64,000 nt of DNA from Intestinibacter bartlettii (GCF_000154445.1 NZ_DS499566.1); one strand, 5' to 3'; positions 8,156 to 17,155 are shown, numbered from the stretch's first letter. Numbers and translations: made by a program. The notes: generated by a model from the letters alone, not told the origin.

Positions 8156-9730
8156 ATGACAGAATCACAACAACAAAGCCAACATCAAAAAGAACTTCAC
8201 GCAAGGCTTTGGGAAATGGCAAACGACTTAAGGGGTAATATGGAAGCCTATGAATTTAAAAACTACATATTAGGTATGATATTTTATCGATATCTATCGG
8301 ACAAAACGACTGCATTTGTTGAAAAACTGTTAGAAGAAGATGAAGTCGATTATAGAGGGGCTTTCAATGATGAAGAATACAAAGAAGATTTAATAGAAGA
8401 GATGTTAGAAAGTTTGGGATTTGTAATCGAGCCTGATGATTTATTTAGCGAAATGGTCAAAAAGGTCGAAAACAACTCATTCGATATAGAAGATTTGCAC
8501 GAGGCGATAAACTCACTAACAGAATCGACACTAGGCAGACCATCACAAGACGCTTTTGAAGGATTGTTTGACGATATGGATTTATCATCGACAAAACTAG
8601 GAAAAGATGTATCAACTCGTTCAAAATTAATGGCGAAAATCATAAGTGCAATAGATTCAATTGAATTTGGAATAGACGAAACTTCAATAGATGTGTTAGG
8701 CGATGCATATGAATATTTAATCGGTCAATTCGCAGCAAACGCAGGAAAAAAAGCAGGCGAGTTTTATACAGCGACTGGACCTGCTGAACTTTTATGTCGA
8801 CTTACAACAATAGGCCTTACAGATGTGCTTAGCGCTGCCGACCCAACATGCGGCTCTGGGTCATTACTGCTTAGACTTAATAAATATGCAAACGTCAGAA
8901 CATTCTTTGGCCAAGAGCTTACAAGTACAACATACAACTTGGCGAGAATGAACATGATACTTCATGGCGTGCCATATCAAAACTTTACGATATATAATGG
9001 GGACACATTAGAAGAAGATCACTTTGAGGAAAATAAGTTTAGAATACAAGTTGCAAATCCACCATATAGTGCCAAATGGAGCGCAGACAAAAGGTTTGAA
9101 CAAGACGAACGATTCAGTGTATACGGAAAATTGGCACCAAAGTCAAAGGCAGACTTCGCATTTTTACAACATATGATTTACCATATGGACGACGATGGAA
9201 GAATAGCGATACTTCTGCCACATGGAGTTTTGTTTAGAGGGGCTGCCGAGGAAAAAATAAGACGATATATAATAGAAGAACAAAATTATCTAGATGCAGT
9301 AATAGGACTTCCAGCTAACTTATTCTTCGGGACAAGTATCCCAGTTTGCATATTAGTGCTTAAAAAAGATAGAGCAGACAACAAGGACAACATCTTCTTT
9401 ATAGATGCAAGCAAGGAGTTTGAAAGTGGCAAAAATCAAAACAGACTTAGAAGAGAGGACATAAATAAAATTGTCGATACTTATATAAAAAGGGAAGATG
9501 TCGAAAAATATGCCCATAAAGCTACTATGGACGAAATTGCTGAAAATGACTTCAACCTAAATATCCCAAGATATGTCGACACTTTTGAAGAAGAGCCAGA
9601 AGTGGATTTGGACAAAGAGTTTGAAGCTTTGGCAGAGTGTATGAGAAAGTCTGATGAGATTGATGAGAGATTAGATGAGTATTTTGAAGAACTTGGACTT
9701 GGCGGATTTAAGGCAGGTGAGATGGCTTAG
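8156..9730 (+). CDS. hsdM: Type I restriction-modification DNA methyltransferase, M subunit
   Basis: HsdM (524 residues) transfers a methyl group from S-adenosylmethionine to adenine N6 in the recognition site. The N-terminal helical HsdM domain (residues 10-150) is followed by the catalytic domain: DPTCGSGSLLL (SAM-binding motif I, about 231-241) and NPPY (motif IV, about 300). Two such subunits join one HsdS. GGGGGGATA precedes the ATG. Its stop TAG overlaps the GTG start of hsdS by one base, so the two are translationally coupled. A decayed copy of its central part lies downstream at 10970-11395. Confidence 0.95.
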   Translation: MTESQQQSQHQKELHARLWEMANDLRGNMEAYEFKNYILGMIFYRYLSDKTTAFVEKLLEEDEVDYRGAFNDEEYKEDLIEEMLESLGFVIEPDDLFSEMVKKVENNSFDIEDLHEAINSLTESTLGRPSQDAFEGLFDDMDLSSTKLGKDVSTRSKLMAKIISAIDSIEFGIDETSIDVLGDAYEYLIGQFAANAGKKAGEFYTATGPAELLCRLTTIGLTDVLSAADPTCGSGSLLLRLNKYANVRTFFGQELTSTTYNLARMNMILHGVPYQNFTIYNGDTLEEDHFEENKFRIQVANPPYSAKWSADKRFEQDERFSVYGKLAPKSKADFAFLQHMIYHMDDDGRIAILLPHGVLFRGAAEEKIRRYIIEEQNYLDAVIGLPANLFFGTSIPVCILVLKKDRADNKDNIFFIDASKEFESGKNQNRLRREDINKIVDTYIKREDVEKYAHKATMDEIAENDFNLNIPRYVDTFEEEPEVDLDKEFEALAECMRKSDEIDERLDEYFEELGLGGFKAGEMA

Positions 9731-10911
9731 TGGTACCGAAGTTGAGATTTAAGGAGTTTTGTGGGGAATGGGACGAGAAGAGATTAGGTGATGTATACGA
9801 ATTTAAAAATGGGTTAAATAAAGAAAAAGAATTCTTTGGAAAAGGGATACCGATAGTAAATTATATGGATGTAAATAAAAATACTCATTTATATAAAAAT
9901 ACTATAAAAGGAAGAGTTCAGTTAACTAAAAAAGAAATAGAAAATTATTCTGCTAAGAAAGGTGATTTATTTTTTACAAGAACATCAGAAACAATAGATG
10001 AAATTGGATATACAGCAGTATTATTAGATGATATAGAAGATGCTGTATTTAGTGGATTTATTTTAAGGGCTAGACCTAAGAATGAATTAATAGATTTTAA
10101 ATTTAGTGGATATTGTTTTATGACTAGGGAAGTTAGAAAGGAAATAATCAAAAAAAGTTCTATGACTACGAGAGCTTTAACAAGTGGAACATCATTAAAA
10201 CAAGTTGTTTTTTATTTACCTTCACTACCTGAACAAACTAAAATAGCACATTTTTTATGTACTGTAGATGATAAGATACAAAATCAAGAAGATAAAATTA
10301 CTCATTTGGAAAATATTAAAAAGGGATTTATGCAGAAGATATTTTCTAGGAAGATTAGATTTAAGGATGATAGTGGAGAGGATTTTCCTGAGTGGGAAGA
10401 GAAGAAGATAAAAGATGTTTTTAAAATTACAAGAGGATATGTTCTTTCAGCAAATAACGTAGAAAAAAATATAAATAAAGAATATATATACCCAGTTTAT
10501 TCTTCACAAACAAAGGATAAGGGATTACTTGGATATTATAATGAATATCTTTATGAAGATGCTATAACATGGACAACTGATGGAGCTAATGCCGGAACGG
10601 TCCATTTTAGAAGAGGAAAATTTTATTGCACAAATGTATGTGGAGTTCTTATCAGTGAAAATGGATATGCAAATAAATGTATAGCAGAAATGATTAATAG
10701 AATCAGTAAAAAATATGTATCATACGTTGGTAATCCCAAATTAATGAATAATATAATGGCAGAAATAAAAATAGATTTACCTTGCTTAAAAGAACAACAA
10801 AAAATATCAGACATCTTGTCATTACTCGATGAAAAAATAGATACAGATAAAGAAACTTTAGAACATTTAAAACAACTTAAAAAAGGATTGTTACAACAAA
10901 TGTTTGCATAA
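9730..10911 (+). CDS. hsdS: Type I restriction-modification specificity subunit
   Basis: HsdS (393 residues) reads the bipartite DNA target for the methylase and the restriction complex. Two target recognition domains (about residues 1-150 and 205-345) are each followed by a conserved helix: LPSLPEQTKIAHFL...HLENIKKGFMQKIF and LPCLKEQQKISDIL...HLKQLKKGLLQQMF. The matching ends are the classic internal repeat of HsdS. The start is GTG at 9730, overlapping the hsdM stop. No inverted second hsdS or recombinase was found nearby, so there is no sign of a shuffling locus. A terminator follows. Confidence 0.95.
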   Translation: MVPKLRFKEFCGEWDEKRLGDVYEFKNGLNKEKEFFGKGIPIVNYMDVNKNTHLYKNTIKGRVQLTKKEIENYSAKKGDLFFTRTSETIDEIGYTAVLLDDIEDAVFSGFILRARPKNELIDFKFSGYCFMTREVRKEIIKKSSMTTRALTSGTSLKQVVFYLPSLPEQTKIAHFLCTVDDKIQNQEDKITHLENIKKGFMQKIFSRKIRFKDDSGEDFPEWEEKKIKDVFKITRGYVLSANNVEKNINKEYIYPVYSSQTKDKGLLGYYNEYLYEDAITWTTDGANAGTVHFRRGKFYCTNVCGVLISENGYANKCIAEMINRISKKYVSYVGNPKLMNNIMAEIKIDLPCLKEQQKISDILSLLDEKIDTDKETLEHLKQLKKGLLQQMFA

Positions 10912-10934
10912 ATAAATTCTAAAATATATCTGAG

Positions 10935-10962
10935 AGCGCTAGGCTTATGCTTAGTGCTTTTA
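10935..10962 (+). terminator. Intrinsic terminator of the hsd operon
   Basis: AGCGCTAGGC pairs over 10 positions (two G-U) with GCTTAGTGCT around loop TTAT, followed by a T run, 23 bp after the hsdS stop. Confidence 0.75.
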
Positions 10963-10969
10963 CTTATCA

Positions 10970-11395
10970 CCTGTATTGATGTATATCGAGCTATTGCATA
11001 TGATTACTTGGATGTAACAGTGGGATAGTTTGCCAAAATATTATGATAAAAATATAGAGTGCTATATGGTGAAGTTAAGAGAATCGAAATGATATTTTTA
11101 ACACCAATGTAGTTAAAAGTAGTAAAATAAGTAGTTTTATATATAACTGTATAAGTAGAAACTTATAACAATAGTGGTTACAGTTATGCTTAGCACTGCG
11201 GACGAAATATCATCTTCTAGGTGACTATTGTTTAGACTTAATAAATATGCAAATATCAAACAATCTTTATTTAATAGCTTATAATCATAATATATAACTT
11301 AGTCACAGGCTTTATAGTATACTATATCAAAAGTTTAGTATATATAAGGGATATATATTAGAAGAGGATTATTTTTAGAAATAATCTACTTATAA
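10970..11395 (+). pseudogene. Decayed internal fragment of a second hsdM
   Basis: The stretch aligns by eye with the middle of hsdM (about 8680-9040). The clearest block, near 11187-11251, matches hsdM 8826-8891 and includes an identical 20-base run (TTTAGACTTAATAAATATGC against CTTAGACTTAATAAATATGC, one difference). Further blocks match around GCATATGATTACTTG (10995), AGTTTTATA (11131), ACAATAG..GGTTACAG (11168) and the end near TATTAGAAGAGGAT (11357). It is full of stop codons and small deletions, so it cannot be translated. An insertion of about 90 bp seems to lie near 11030-11120. It shows that another hsdM-like gene once lay here, by duplication or from an older system. Confidence 0.7.
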
Positions 11396-11414
11396 TTAGA
11401 AAGGAGTATTTGAA

Positions 11415-13136
11415 ATGAATTCTTTAAAAATAGAAAAAGGTGCTATTTTGGCATTAAAAGATATGATTTATTTACATAATAATATGGATGATCTAATTAA
11501 TAATAATGACAAAGAACCTTCCTGGGATGGATTTATATATTTATATACCAATGAAGATTTAAAAGTTGAAAATATAAAATATAGAATTCCCGTTCAAGTG
11601 AAAGGTAAAAATAATGAAGAGCTATTGGAGAAAGGATTAACTAAGGGGAAAGTTTATTATCCTGTAGAATATAAACATCTTAAAAAATATTTTGAAGATG
11701 GAGGTATTGTTTATTTTGTAATAGTTATATCAGATGATGGGGAAAAAAAAGCTATATTTTATAATGCATTAACAACCATTAAATTAAAACGTATATTAAA
11801 GGAATTAGTAAATAAAAGAAAAGTTTTAAAGGAAGATAGCACAAAAAATATTACATTACAATTAATAAAGGATAAAAATGAATTATTTCAGGTGCTAGAT
11901 AGATTTGGGTATAATAAGGAACAACAAGGAAGTGGTAATGGAGAAATTATAAAAAGGGCTATAACTATAAAGGATATTGATAAATTAAAAAATATAAGAT
12001 TGAGAATATATTCAAATGAAAGTTTATTTGATATAAATAATAAAATATCAACAGGTGAAATTTGTTTATATGGTGAAATTTCAGATTTAAATATATGGTT
12101 ACCTTTTGAATTAAAGGAACAAAAGAATTTTAATTTAAAAAGAAATATTAGTCAAAATATTGGGTGTAGTAAAAAAATTTATTACACTAAAACAATAGTA
12201 GAAGCTTTAAATAAGAATGAAATAACAGTAAATTTAAGTGAAAATTTAAAACTTATTATAAATAATGAAAAAGATAGTAAAGATTATTTAAAAATAGATT
12301 TAAACTTTAATACAGCTGGTTCAATAAAATCTATTTGTTATGATTTAGAGTTTATAGAAAGATTATCAGAAGAAAAGCAGTTATATATAAATAATAAATT
12401 GGCTTGTGAATTAAAAGATATTGATATTTCAATTGATGAAATGGAAGTTTTTAAAACTTTTAATAAAGCTCTTTCAAGTTTCAATATAAACTACAATAAA
12501 AAAGTACTAGATTTTAAAGAAGAAGATTGGAAATTTATAAATACATTAGCTGATATATATTTGGGAAATATTAATGATTTTAAAGAAGAATATAAAGTAT
12601 ATAATTTGCCAATTGGTGAAAAGATAATACAGTTTTTATTTTTTAATAAAGAAAAAGGAAATATAATTGTTGACAATACAACTCTTCCTAAAAATATAGA
12701 ATTCACAATAGATGATGAAGAACATAATGAACATAAAATTCCATTTTTTATATATTATAAAAGAGAGGATTGGAATAAGTTATATGATTTTGAAGAAGAA
12801 TTGTTATTAAATGAAATTGAAAAAAATGACTTTGATAATTTTACCCAAGATATGTTTTATAATTTATTTATAGAATTATTAGCATCATATGATATAAATA
12901 AAAATGAAAAGTATTATAATATGGCAAATTTAATTTGTAATAAATTATTAGAGGTAAATCCTAATAATAAATATGGTATTATTAATAAATTTCAACTGTT
13001 AAAAAGAAAGGGAGATTTAACTGAAGAACAATTAAAGGAATTAGATAATATGCTTAATAATAATTCTGATAAAATGTTGATTTGTGCCATTAATATATTA
13101 TTAGAAAATAAATATCAAGCTAAAAAAGTAATTTAA
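11415..13136 (+). CDS. DUF4365-like nuclease-domain protein, probably frameshifted at its 3' end
   Basis: The 573-residue protein starts after AAGGAG. The N-terminal 130 residues resemble DUF4365, a PD-(D/E)xK nuclease fold: E7 in the first helix, D38 (PSWDGFIYLY) and the QVKGK strand (Q61, K63). The remaining 440 residues have no domain I recognise; the end looks helical and repeat-like (ELDNMLNNNSDKMLICAINI). The frame stops at 13136, but one base out of phase it continues FKDLTEEEKNVFENF... to a stop at 13197, so an indel near 13130 probably removed the last 21 residues. Lying next to hsdRMS and a HEPN gene, it is a candidate anti-phage gene. It is very AT-rich compared with hsdR. Confidence 0.65.
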   Translation: MNSLKIEKGAILALKDMIYLHNNMDDLINNNDKEPSWDGFIYLYTNEDLKVENIKYRIPVQVKGKNNEELLEKGLTKGKVYYPVEYKHLKKYFEDGGIVYFVIVISDDGEKKAIFYNALTTIKLKRILKELVNKRKVLKEDSTKNITLQLIKDKNELFQVLDRFGYNKEQQGSGNGEIIKRAITIKDIDKLKNIRLRIYSNESLFDINNKISTGEICLYGEISDLNIWLPFELKEQKNFNLKRNISQNIGCSKKIYYTKTIVEALNKNEITVNLSENLKLIINNEKDSKDYLKIDLNFNTAGSIKSICYDLEFIERLSEEKQLYINNKLACELKDIDISIDEMEVFKTFNKALSSFNINYNKKVLDFKEEDWKFINTLADIYLGNINDFKEEYKVYNLPIGEKIIQFLFFNKEKGNIIVDNTTLPKNIEFTIDDEEHNEHKIPFFIYYKREDWNKLYDFEEELLLNEIEKNDFDNFTQDMFYNLFIELLASYDINKNEKYYNMANLICNKLLEVNPNNKYGIINKFQLLKRKGDLTEEQLKELDNMLNNNSDKMLICAINILLENKYQAKKVI

Positions 13137-13435
13137 GGATTTAACAGAAGAAGAAAAAAATGTTTTTGAAAATTTTCCTATATATAATTTATTATAAAGT
13201 TATTTAAATTTTTATTTTTAAATGTAATTAACCAAAAATAAATAAGGTAAGATTTTGAAATAAAAATATGCTACTATTAACTTAATAAATATATTATATA
13301 TAAATTATGTGTTTGAAATTTGTAGAAGAATATTAACAAAAAAATTATAATTTATGGATTATATTGAGTGATGGAGTTTGAAGTTATACAAGGTGAAAAT
13401 TTATCACACTGTAAATAGAAACTAGAGGGAGTGTA

Positions 13436-13552
13436 GACTGTGTGAAAAAAAGTCTGTAAATATTAAATAGAGAACAGCCTTCTCTGATAATTTGATTTTA
13501 TTAGAGAAAAACTATTTCTTGCTTGGAATTTGTAGACTTTTTTCAAACAGTC
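13436..13552. mobile_element. MITE-like element with about 24-bp inverted repeats
   Basis: The left end at 13436-13460 (GACTGTGTGAAAAAAAGTCT...) and the right end at 13529-13552 (...AGACTTTTTTCAAACAGTC) are imperfect inverted repeats of each other, differing at a few positions and one A. The 117-bp unit has no ORF and lies in a gene-free stretch. This is the form of a non-autonomous transposable element. No clear target duplication is visible. No matching transposase gene is in the window. Confidence 0.55.
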
Positions 13553-13556
13553 ATTT

Positions 13557-13612
13557 AAAAAAATACCACCATTGTATGAACACGATTATTAATAGATAGG
13601 GTGGTATTTTTT
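13557..13612. terminator. Bidirectional terminator between the MITE-like element and the HEPN gene
   Basis: AAAAAATACCACC pairs perfectly with GGTGGTATTTTTT around a loop of about 29 bases. It overlaps the stop codon of the minus-strand gene at 13611 and is flanked by A and T runs on both strands. Confidence 0.75.
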
Positions 13613-14651
13613 AAGCAGTTTCAGTATCTAAATTATCAAAGGAAGAAGTTACAAGTCTATAAACAGTATAAGCATTAAATAATTTTATACAATCTAGTTC
13701 AGTATACATTCTATTACTAACACCATGCAAAATCATATTTCTGTTTATATTATATTGATTAGTATTGAAGTTATCAGTTTTTTTATATAATTCTTTTAGA
13801 TAGTGATAGACACTTATTTGAAGAAAGTAATTTATAACTGGTACAGATTTATTTAAAAGATATTTTTCTATTTTTTGTACACCACCATTGCCTATTTTTT
13901 TATTGCAATTATTATCTTTTTTTATTTGTACATTTATAAGTTCAGCATCAAATAAAGGCAATAGTGTAGATACGCAAGCCATATATTTTTCATTTTTAAA
14001 ACAAAAAATTGCTTCTTCTAAAATAGAAAATGTATAAGATTCTTCTTTTTCATCTAAAAAATTAAACAATTCACTAAGTACCTCATCAATAAAATTGGGC
14101 GTTAAACAATCTAAAATAATTTTATCAGCGTCATCTTGATTTTTAGGTTTTTTAGAGAATATATTAAAATTTAGATTACCAAAATCAGATATAACCCAAC
14201 CATATTTTGACCATAATTCAATACAGGAGAAAGCATCTTCTAAATTATTAAATGGAAAACTTGCACGGATATATTCAACAACGGGTGTTATATTAAATAG
14301 TATTGATTTTTTTATACTTTCTATAGTATCGGATATAGTTAATTGATAGTTCAATAAATATGCACTAGTTGCTTCTAAAAATGATGTATTTATGTTTTTA
14401 ATACAAATTTTAGATAAATTTGTTAAAGGTGAAACTAAATTATTATGAAAATAAGTCTTAGTCATGCAAGTTAAAGAATAATTAAGATTAGTATGTAAGT
14501 TATCCATTGCTTCTTTAAGATGGTTTATACTATCTAGTGTTGATGAAGGTAAAGATAAATCAGGTAAATTTATTTCTACGTTATAAACTTGATTTTCTTT
14601 TATAGATTCCATTATTTCTAAAAAATTATCTTTTTGTGTATAATTGGACAT
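13611..14651 (-). CDS. HEPN-motif protein of unknown family
   Basis: This 346-residue soluble protein follows a GGAGG site. I do not recognise the N-terminal 200 residues, which are mostly helical. The C-terminal part resembles a HEPN domain: helices around EEAIFCFKNEKYMACVSTLL, then NRNMILHGVSNRMYT with the R-x4-H motif of HEPN ribonucleases (R304, H309). Many such proteins act as RNA-cleaving effectors in abortive infection or toxin systems, though some only bind nucleotides. It is a monocistronic gene next to the restriction island, which favours a defence role; this is inference. No antitoxin-like partner adjoins it. Confidence 0.65.
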   Translation of the reverse strand: MSNYTQKDNFLEIMESIKENQVYNVEINLPDLSLPSSTLDSINHLKEAMDNLHTNLNYSLTCMTKTYFHNNLVSPLTNLSKICIKNINTSFLEATSAYLLNYQLTISDTIESIKKSILFNITPVVEYIRASFPFNNLEDAFSCIELWSKYGWVISDFGNLNFNIFSKKPKNQDDADKIILDCLTPNFIDEVLSELFNFLDEKEESYTFSILEEAIFCFKNEKYMACVSTLLPLFDAELINVQIKKDNNCNKKIGNGGVQKIEKYLLNKSVPVINYFLQISVYHYLKELYKKTDNFNTNQYNINRNMILHGVSNRMYTELDCIKLFNAYTVYRLVTSSFDNLDTETA

Positions 14652-14897
14652 ATATTACCTCCTATAGAGAAAATATTTAACTACTTATTAATATTATATA
14701 GTATTTCTAATAAATGTTAAGGGTATAAATTATAAAAAAATAGTCAATCCTTTTACTAAATTATCACAAACCCGTTAAATAAAACAATACCACAAAAAAC
14801 TCCCTTTACAAACAGGTATGATTAGTTATGCTCTCAAATCCCTCTTACTATCAGTTATATAAACCCAAGATTATCAGTCCCATCTTTTTTGAAAAAA

Positions 14898-15989
14898 TCA
14901 ACAAAAGCTTTCTTGCTCATACACCTCACCATAACCATAGTCACATTCTAGCTCGAGTTTTGCATCGGTGTAAAATCGCTTGCGGTCTGGGCTGAATTTG
15001 AGTTGAAGGTGTTTTTTGATTAGTCCTGTTATTCTGTTTTTCAAAAGTAGTATTGTTGTTTCGTTATCGCGGTCGTTGTCTCTTGTTGCGGTTAGTATAT
15101 AGTCGGATAAGTTTGCGATTTCGCTGGCTCCTGATATATCAAAAACATGGGGTTCGCTGCGCATGATTGAGTTTTTGTTCGAATGTGCTACTAAAATTAT
15201 TACAATGTTATAGTTTTTCGCCAGGTTTTTTAACGATTTTATGACATTTATCTGCTTTTCGTATTTATCAGTACCACGACATTCAATCGTCATCAGGTTG
15301 TCAAGGACGAAGAGTTTGACATTTTTTTTAACCGCTAAAAATTCAATAACCGTCGATATATTTGTCTCGTCGGCTTGGGCATTTTTTGAGAATAAAAACA
15401 ATTTTCCTCTAAGCCATTTGTTTATTTGTGAAACACCTTCTTCTGTGACTTTGATTGTTTTTCCAAAGCTGTTTACCCCGAATGAAAGATGGATTGGGTT
15501 TGAAACTGTTTTATAAAACCAATCGAGCGCCATTTGGGCAGTTAGTTCGCCGGAGTATAAAAATGAGTTAAATCCAAGGCTTAATGCATTTGCTAATATT
15601 TGCTTCAAAAACGTACTCTTACCACTTCCGGGGCTACCTGTTAAAACTGTCAAAGTGCCGAAGTTTAGCCCTCCTGATGTTGCTGCATCTAGTGGTGCGA
15701 AACCTGTTTGGATGCTTGGTGAAGGTGTTGTGTCGAGTGTGATGTCGGATGCATCTACAAATAAATCGTCGACGCATGGACTGTCCAAAACTGTTGCTTT
15801 GACTTCGTTGGCAAGTTTTATCATGTCTTGGCCGTCCATTTTTTTAATGCAATTGTATATAATTTGATGTTGCGGATGAAAAAAGTCGTTCACACACAAA
15901 TTAAATTGATTTGCAACTAAAATAGACTCTGGCTCAATCAAAATTGAACCGAGAACACTTTGTTCTGCATATAAATTGTAAAGTGCCAT
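14898..15989 (-). CDS. DnaB-like replicative helicase of a mobile element
   Basis: The 363-residue protein is a RecA-fold hexameric helicase of the DnaB type. Walker A is GSPGSGKST (residues 118-126), Walker B is LFVLDNLMT, and the later motif includes ILVAHSNKN and SGASEIANLSDYIL. The N-terminal primase-interaction domain is cut to about 60 residues (NLYAEQSVLGSILIEPE), compared with about 100 in chromosomal DnaB, as in phage or plasmid helicases. It lies 17 bp after the initiator-like gene on the same strand, so the pair forms a replication module. Its codons (gcg, tcg, cgg) look richer in GC than those of the flanking HEPN and DUF4365 genes. Confidence 0.85.
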   Translation of the reverse strand: MALYNLYAEQSVLGSILIEPESILVANQFNLCVNDFFHPQHQIIYNCIKKMDGQDMIKLANEVKATVLDSPCVDDLFVDASDITLDTTPSPSIQTGFAPLDAATSGGLNFGTLTVLTGSPGSGKSTFLKQILANALSLGFNSFLYSGELTAQMALDWFYKTVSNPIHLSFGVNSFGKTIKVTEEGVSQINKWLRGKLFLFSKNAQADETNISTVIEFLAVKKNVKLFVLDNLMTIECRGTDKYEKQINVIKSLKNLAKNYNIVIILVAHSNKNSIMRSEPHVFDISGASEIANLSDYILTATRDNDRDNETTILLLKNRITGLIKKHLQLKFSPDRKRFYTDAKLELECDYGYGEVYEQESFC

Positions 15990-16006
15990 AATATCCCCTC
16001 CTTTTT

Positions 16007-17101
16007 TTACATAGGCTCAAAGCCTTGAGATTCTAATTCTTCAAAGAATGATTTAGATGCACCTTTCTTGCGGTTTGTTTCATAGTTTTTTCGCGCAAGT
16101 ACTCTTTCATAGAATTTTCTAAGCGCACTAGGTGTTAGCACATGACAAGTCCAAAATGACTTACTTTCAAAAATCCAGCTAATCAATTCGCTAACTTCCA
16201 CAAAATCACGATGGTCGTGGTGAAGTATTTTACCAAAATCTCTTGCCCATAAATCAAAATCGGGCTCACCAAAAGACGGATTGGCGCCTTTTACAAAATG
16301 CCACAGAAGTTTAGAAAGTAAAAACTCACCGCTTTCTTCTTGAGTGTGGTTGATTGTTTTGATAGAAGAGTGTGATGGATTAATTATTTGTTCGAGACAT
16401 AAATCATGGGGACTTAGATTTTGCTCATATAGGTTAAGATTTATATCAGATACACTTAGATTTAAATCGTGGACACTTAGATTTTTGTCTTGGGGATTTA
16501 GATTAATGTCAAGGGGACCTAGATTTATGTCGTGCAGATTTAGATTATCATAATGCGCACCAAGATTATCGTCGTAGCTTGTATGATCTAAAACTCTAGT
16601 AATTGTGTTTTCAAAAATAGCACTTTGAGTTGAATTTTCATTACGTGAACTTTCAAAAGGCGCATTGATATTATAATCGTGGCCAAAATCGTCTAAAGTA
16701 TTATTTCCTGATGTAGTATTTTCATCAGGGGAAGTGTTATTTTTCTTAGGCGATTTAGTTTTTATGTATTTTTGTGATTTTATAAGTTCTTCATAGTTTT
16801 CGCCCAATGCGAAATAAGAGTAGTTTCCGCCACAGCTGACAGTTTTTTTCTTTAATATATCACAGTCGCACATCTTTTTTAGACGTTTGTAGATTGCGCT
16901 TTTTTGCAATTTTATTATAAATAGTTCTTCTGAGATTTTTTCGTAAAATACCCAGTAGTAAACATCTCCGTCAATTTCCATAGAACGCATATTGCCGCTT
17001 TCTTTAAAATCGACAAACCATCTTAATATAGCTAAATCATTTAAGTCAAGCCCATAATCGGCTGCTATTCGTTGTGAAAAACCAAGCATTGTATATTTCA
17101 T
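16007..17101 (-). CDS. Replication initiator / helicase-loader-like protein with heptapeptide repeats
   Basis: The 364-residue protein has a winged-helix N-terminal domain (residues 1-105: MLGFSQRIAADYGLDLNDLA... AIYKRLKKMCDCDILKKKTV) typical of phage replisome organisers and plasmid initiators. A polar linker follows, then eight 7-residue repeats of pattern NLxxxDx at residues 179-237 (NLNLHDI, NLGPLDI, NLSVHDL). The C-terminal 110 residues (SKLLWHFVKGANPSFGEPDFDLWARDF) look like a DnaD-type helicase-interaction region. It precedes the DnaB-like gene, so it may load that helicase. A strong AGGAGG site precedes the ATG. The 21-bp DNA periodicity of the repeat block is listed separately. Confidence 0.75.
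   Translation of the reverse strand: MKYTMLGFSQRIAADYGLDLNDLAILRWFVDFKESGNMRSMEIDGDVYYWVFYEKISEELFIIKLQKSAIYKRLKKMCDCDILKKKTVSCGGNYSYFALGENYEELIKSQKYIKTKSPKKNNTSPDENTTSGNNTLDDFGHDYNINAPFESSRNENSTQSAIFENTITRVLDHTSYDDNLGAHYDNLNLHDINLGPLDINLNPQDKNLSVHDLNLSVSDINLNLYEQNLSPHDLCLEQIINPSHSSIKTINHTQEESGEFLLSKLLWHFVKGANPSFGEPDFDLWARDFGKILHHDHRDFVEVSELISWIFESKSFWTCHVLTPSALRKFYERVLARKNYETNRKKGASKSFFEELESQGFEPM
16393..16573. repeat. 21-bp tandem direct repeats inside the initiator gene (iteron-like)
   Basis: About eight head-to-tail units with exact 21-bp spacing are seen on the plus strand. The best-kept core is TTAGATTTATGTC followed by a G-rich end such as GGGGAC. Unit starts at 16414, 16435, 16456, 16477, 16498, 16519 and 16540 begin with TTAGATT or a close variant; degenerate half units flank them. 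They encode the NLxxxDx peptide repeats. Initiator genes with binding sites inside their own coding sequence are known, for example lambda O, so a replication origin is possible. Confidence 0.7.
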
Positions 17102-17155
17102 AATTATTAACCTCCTAATAAATAGTTTTTAAAATATATAAAGATAAATTACTAC

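Noticed and set aside
9730..10911. Phase-variable (shuffling) hsdS locus
   Set aside because: Only one hsdS is present, there are no inverted partner segments and no recombinase gene; the downstream relic derives from hsdM, not hsdS.
13436..13552. The inverted repeats as a terminator
   Set aside because: The arms are 68 bp apart with no U tract placed after the right arm, and a proper terminator lies directly beyond at 13557-13612.
16344..16553. Plus-strand ORF across the 21-bp repeats
   Set aside because: It is the shadow of the repeat block in the initiator gene, with no ribosome binding site; a 21-bp repeat keeps every frame open.
16393..16573. CRISPR array
   Set aside because: The units are head-to-tail without spacers and lie inside a coding sequence.
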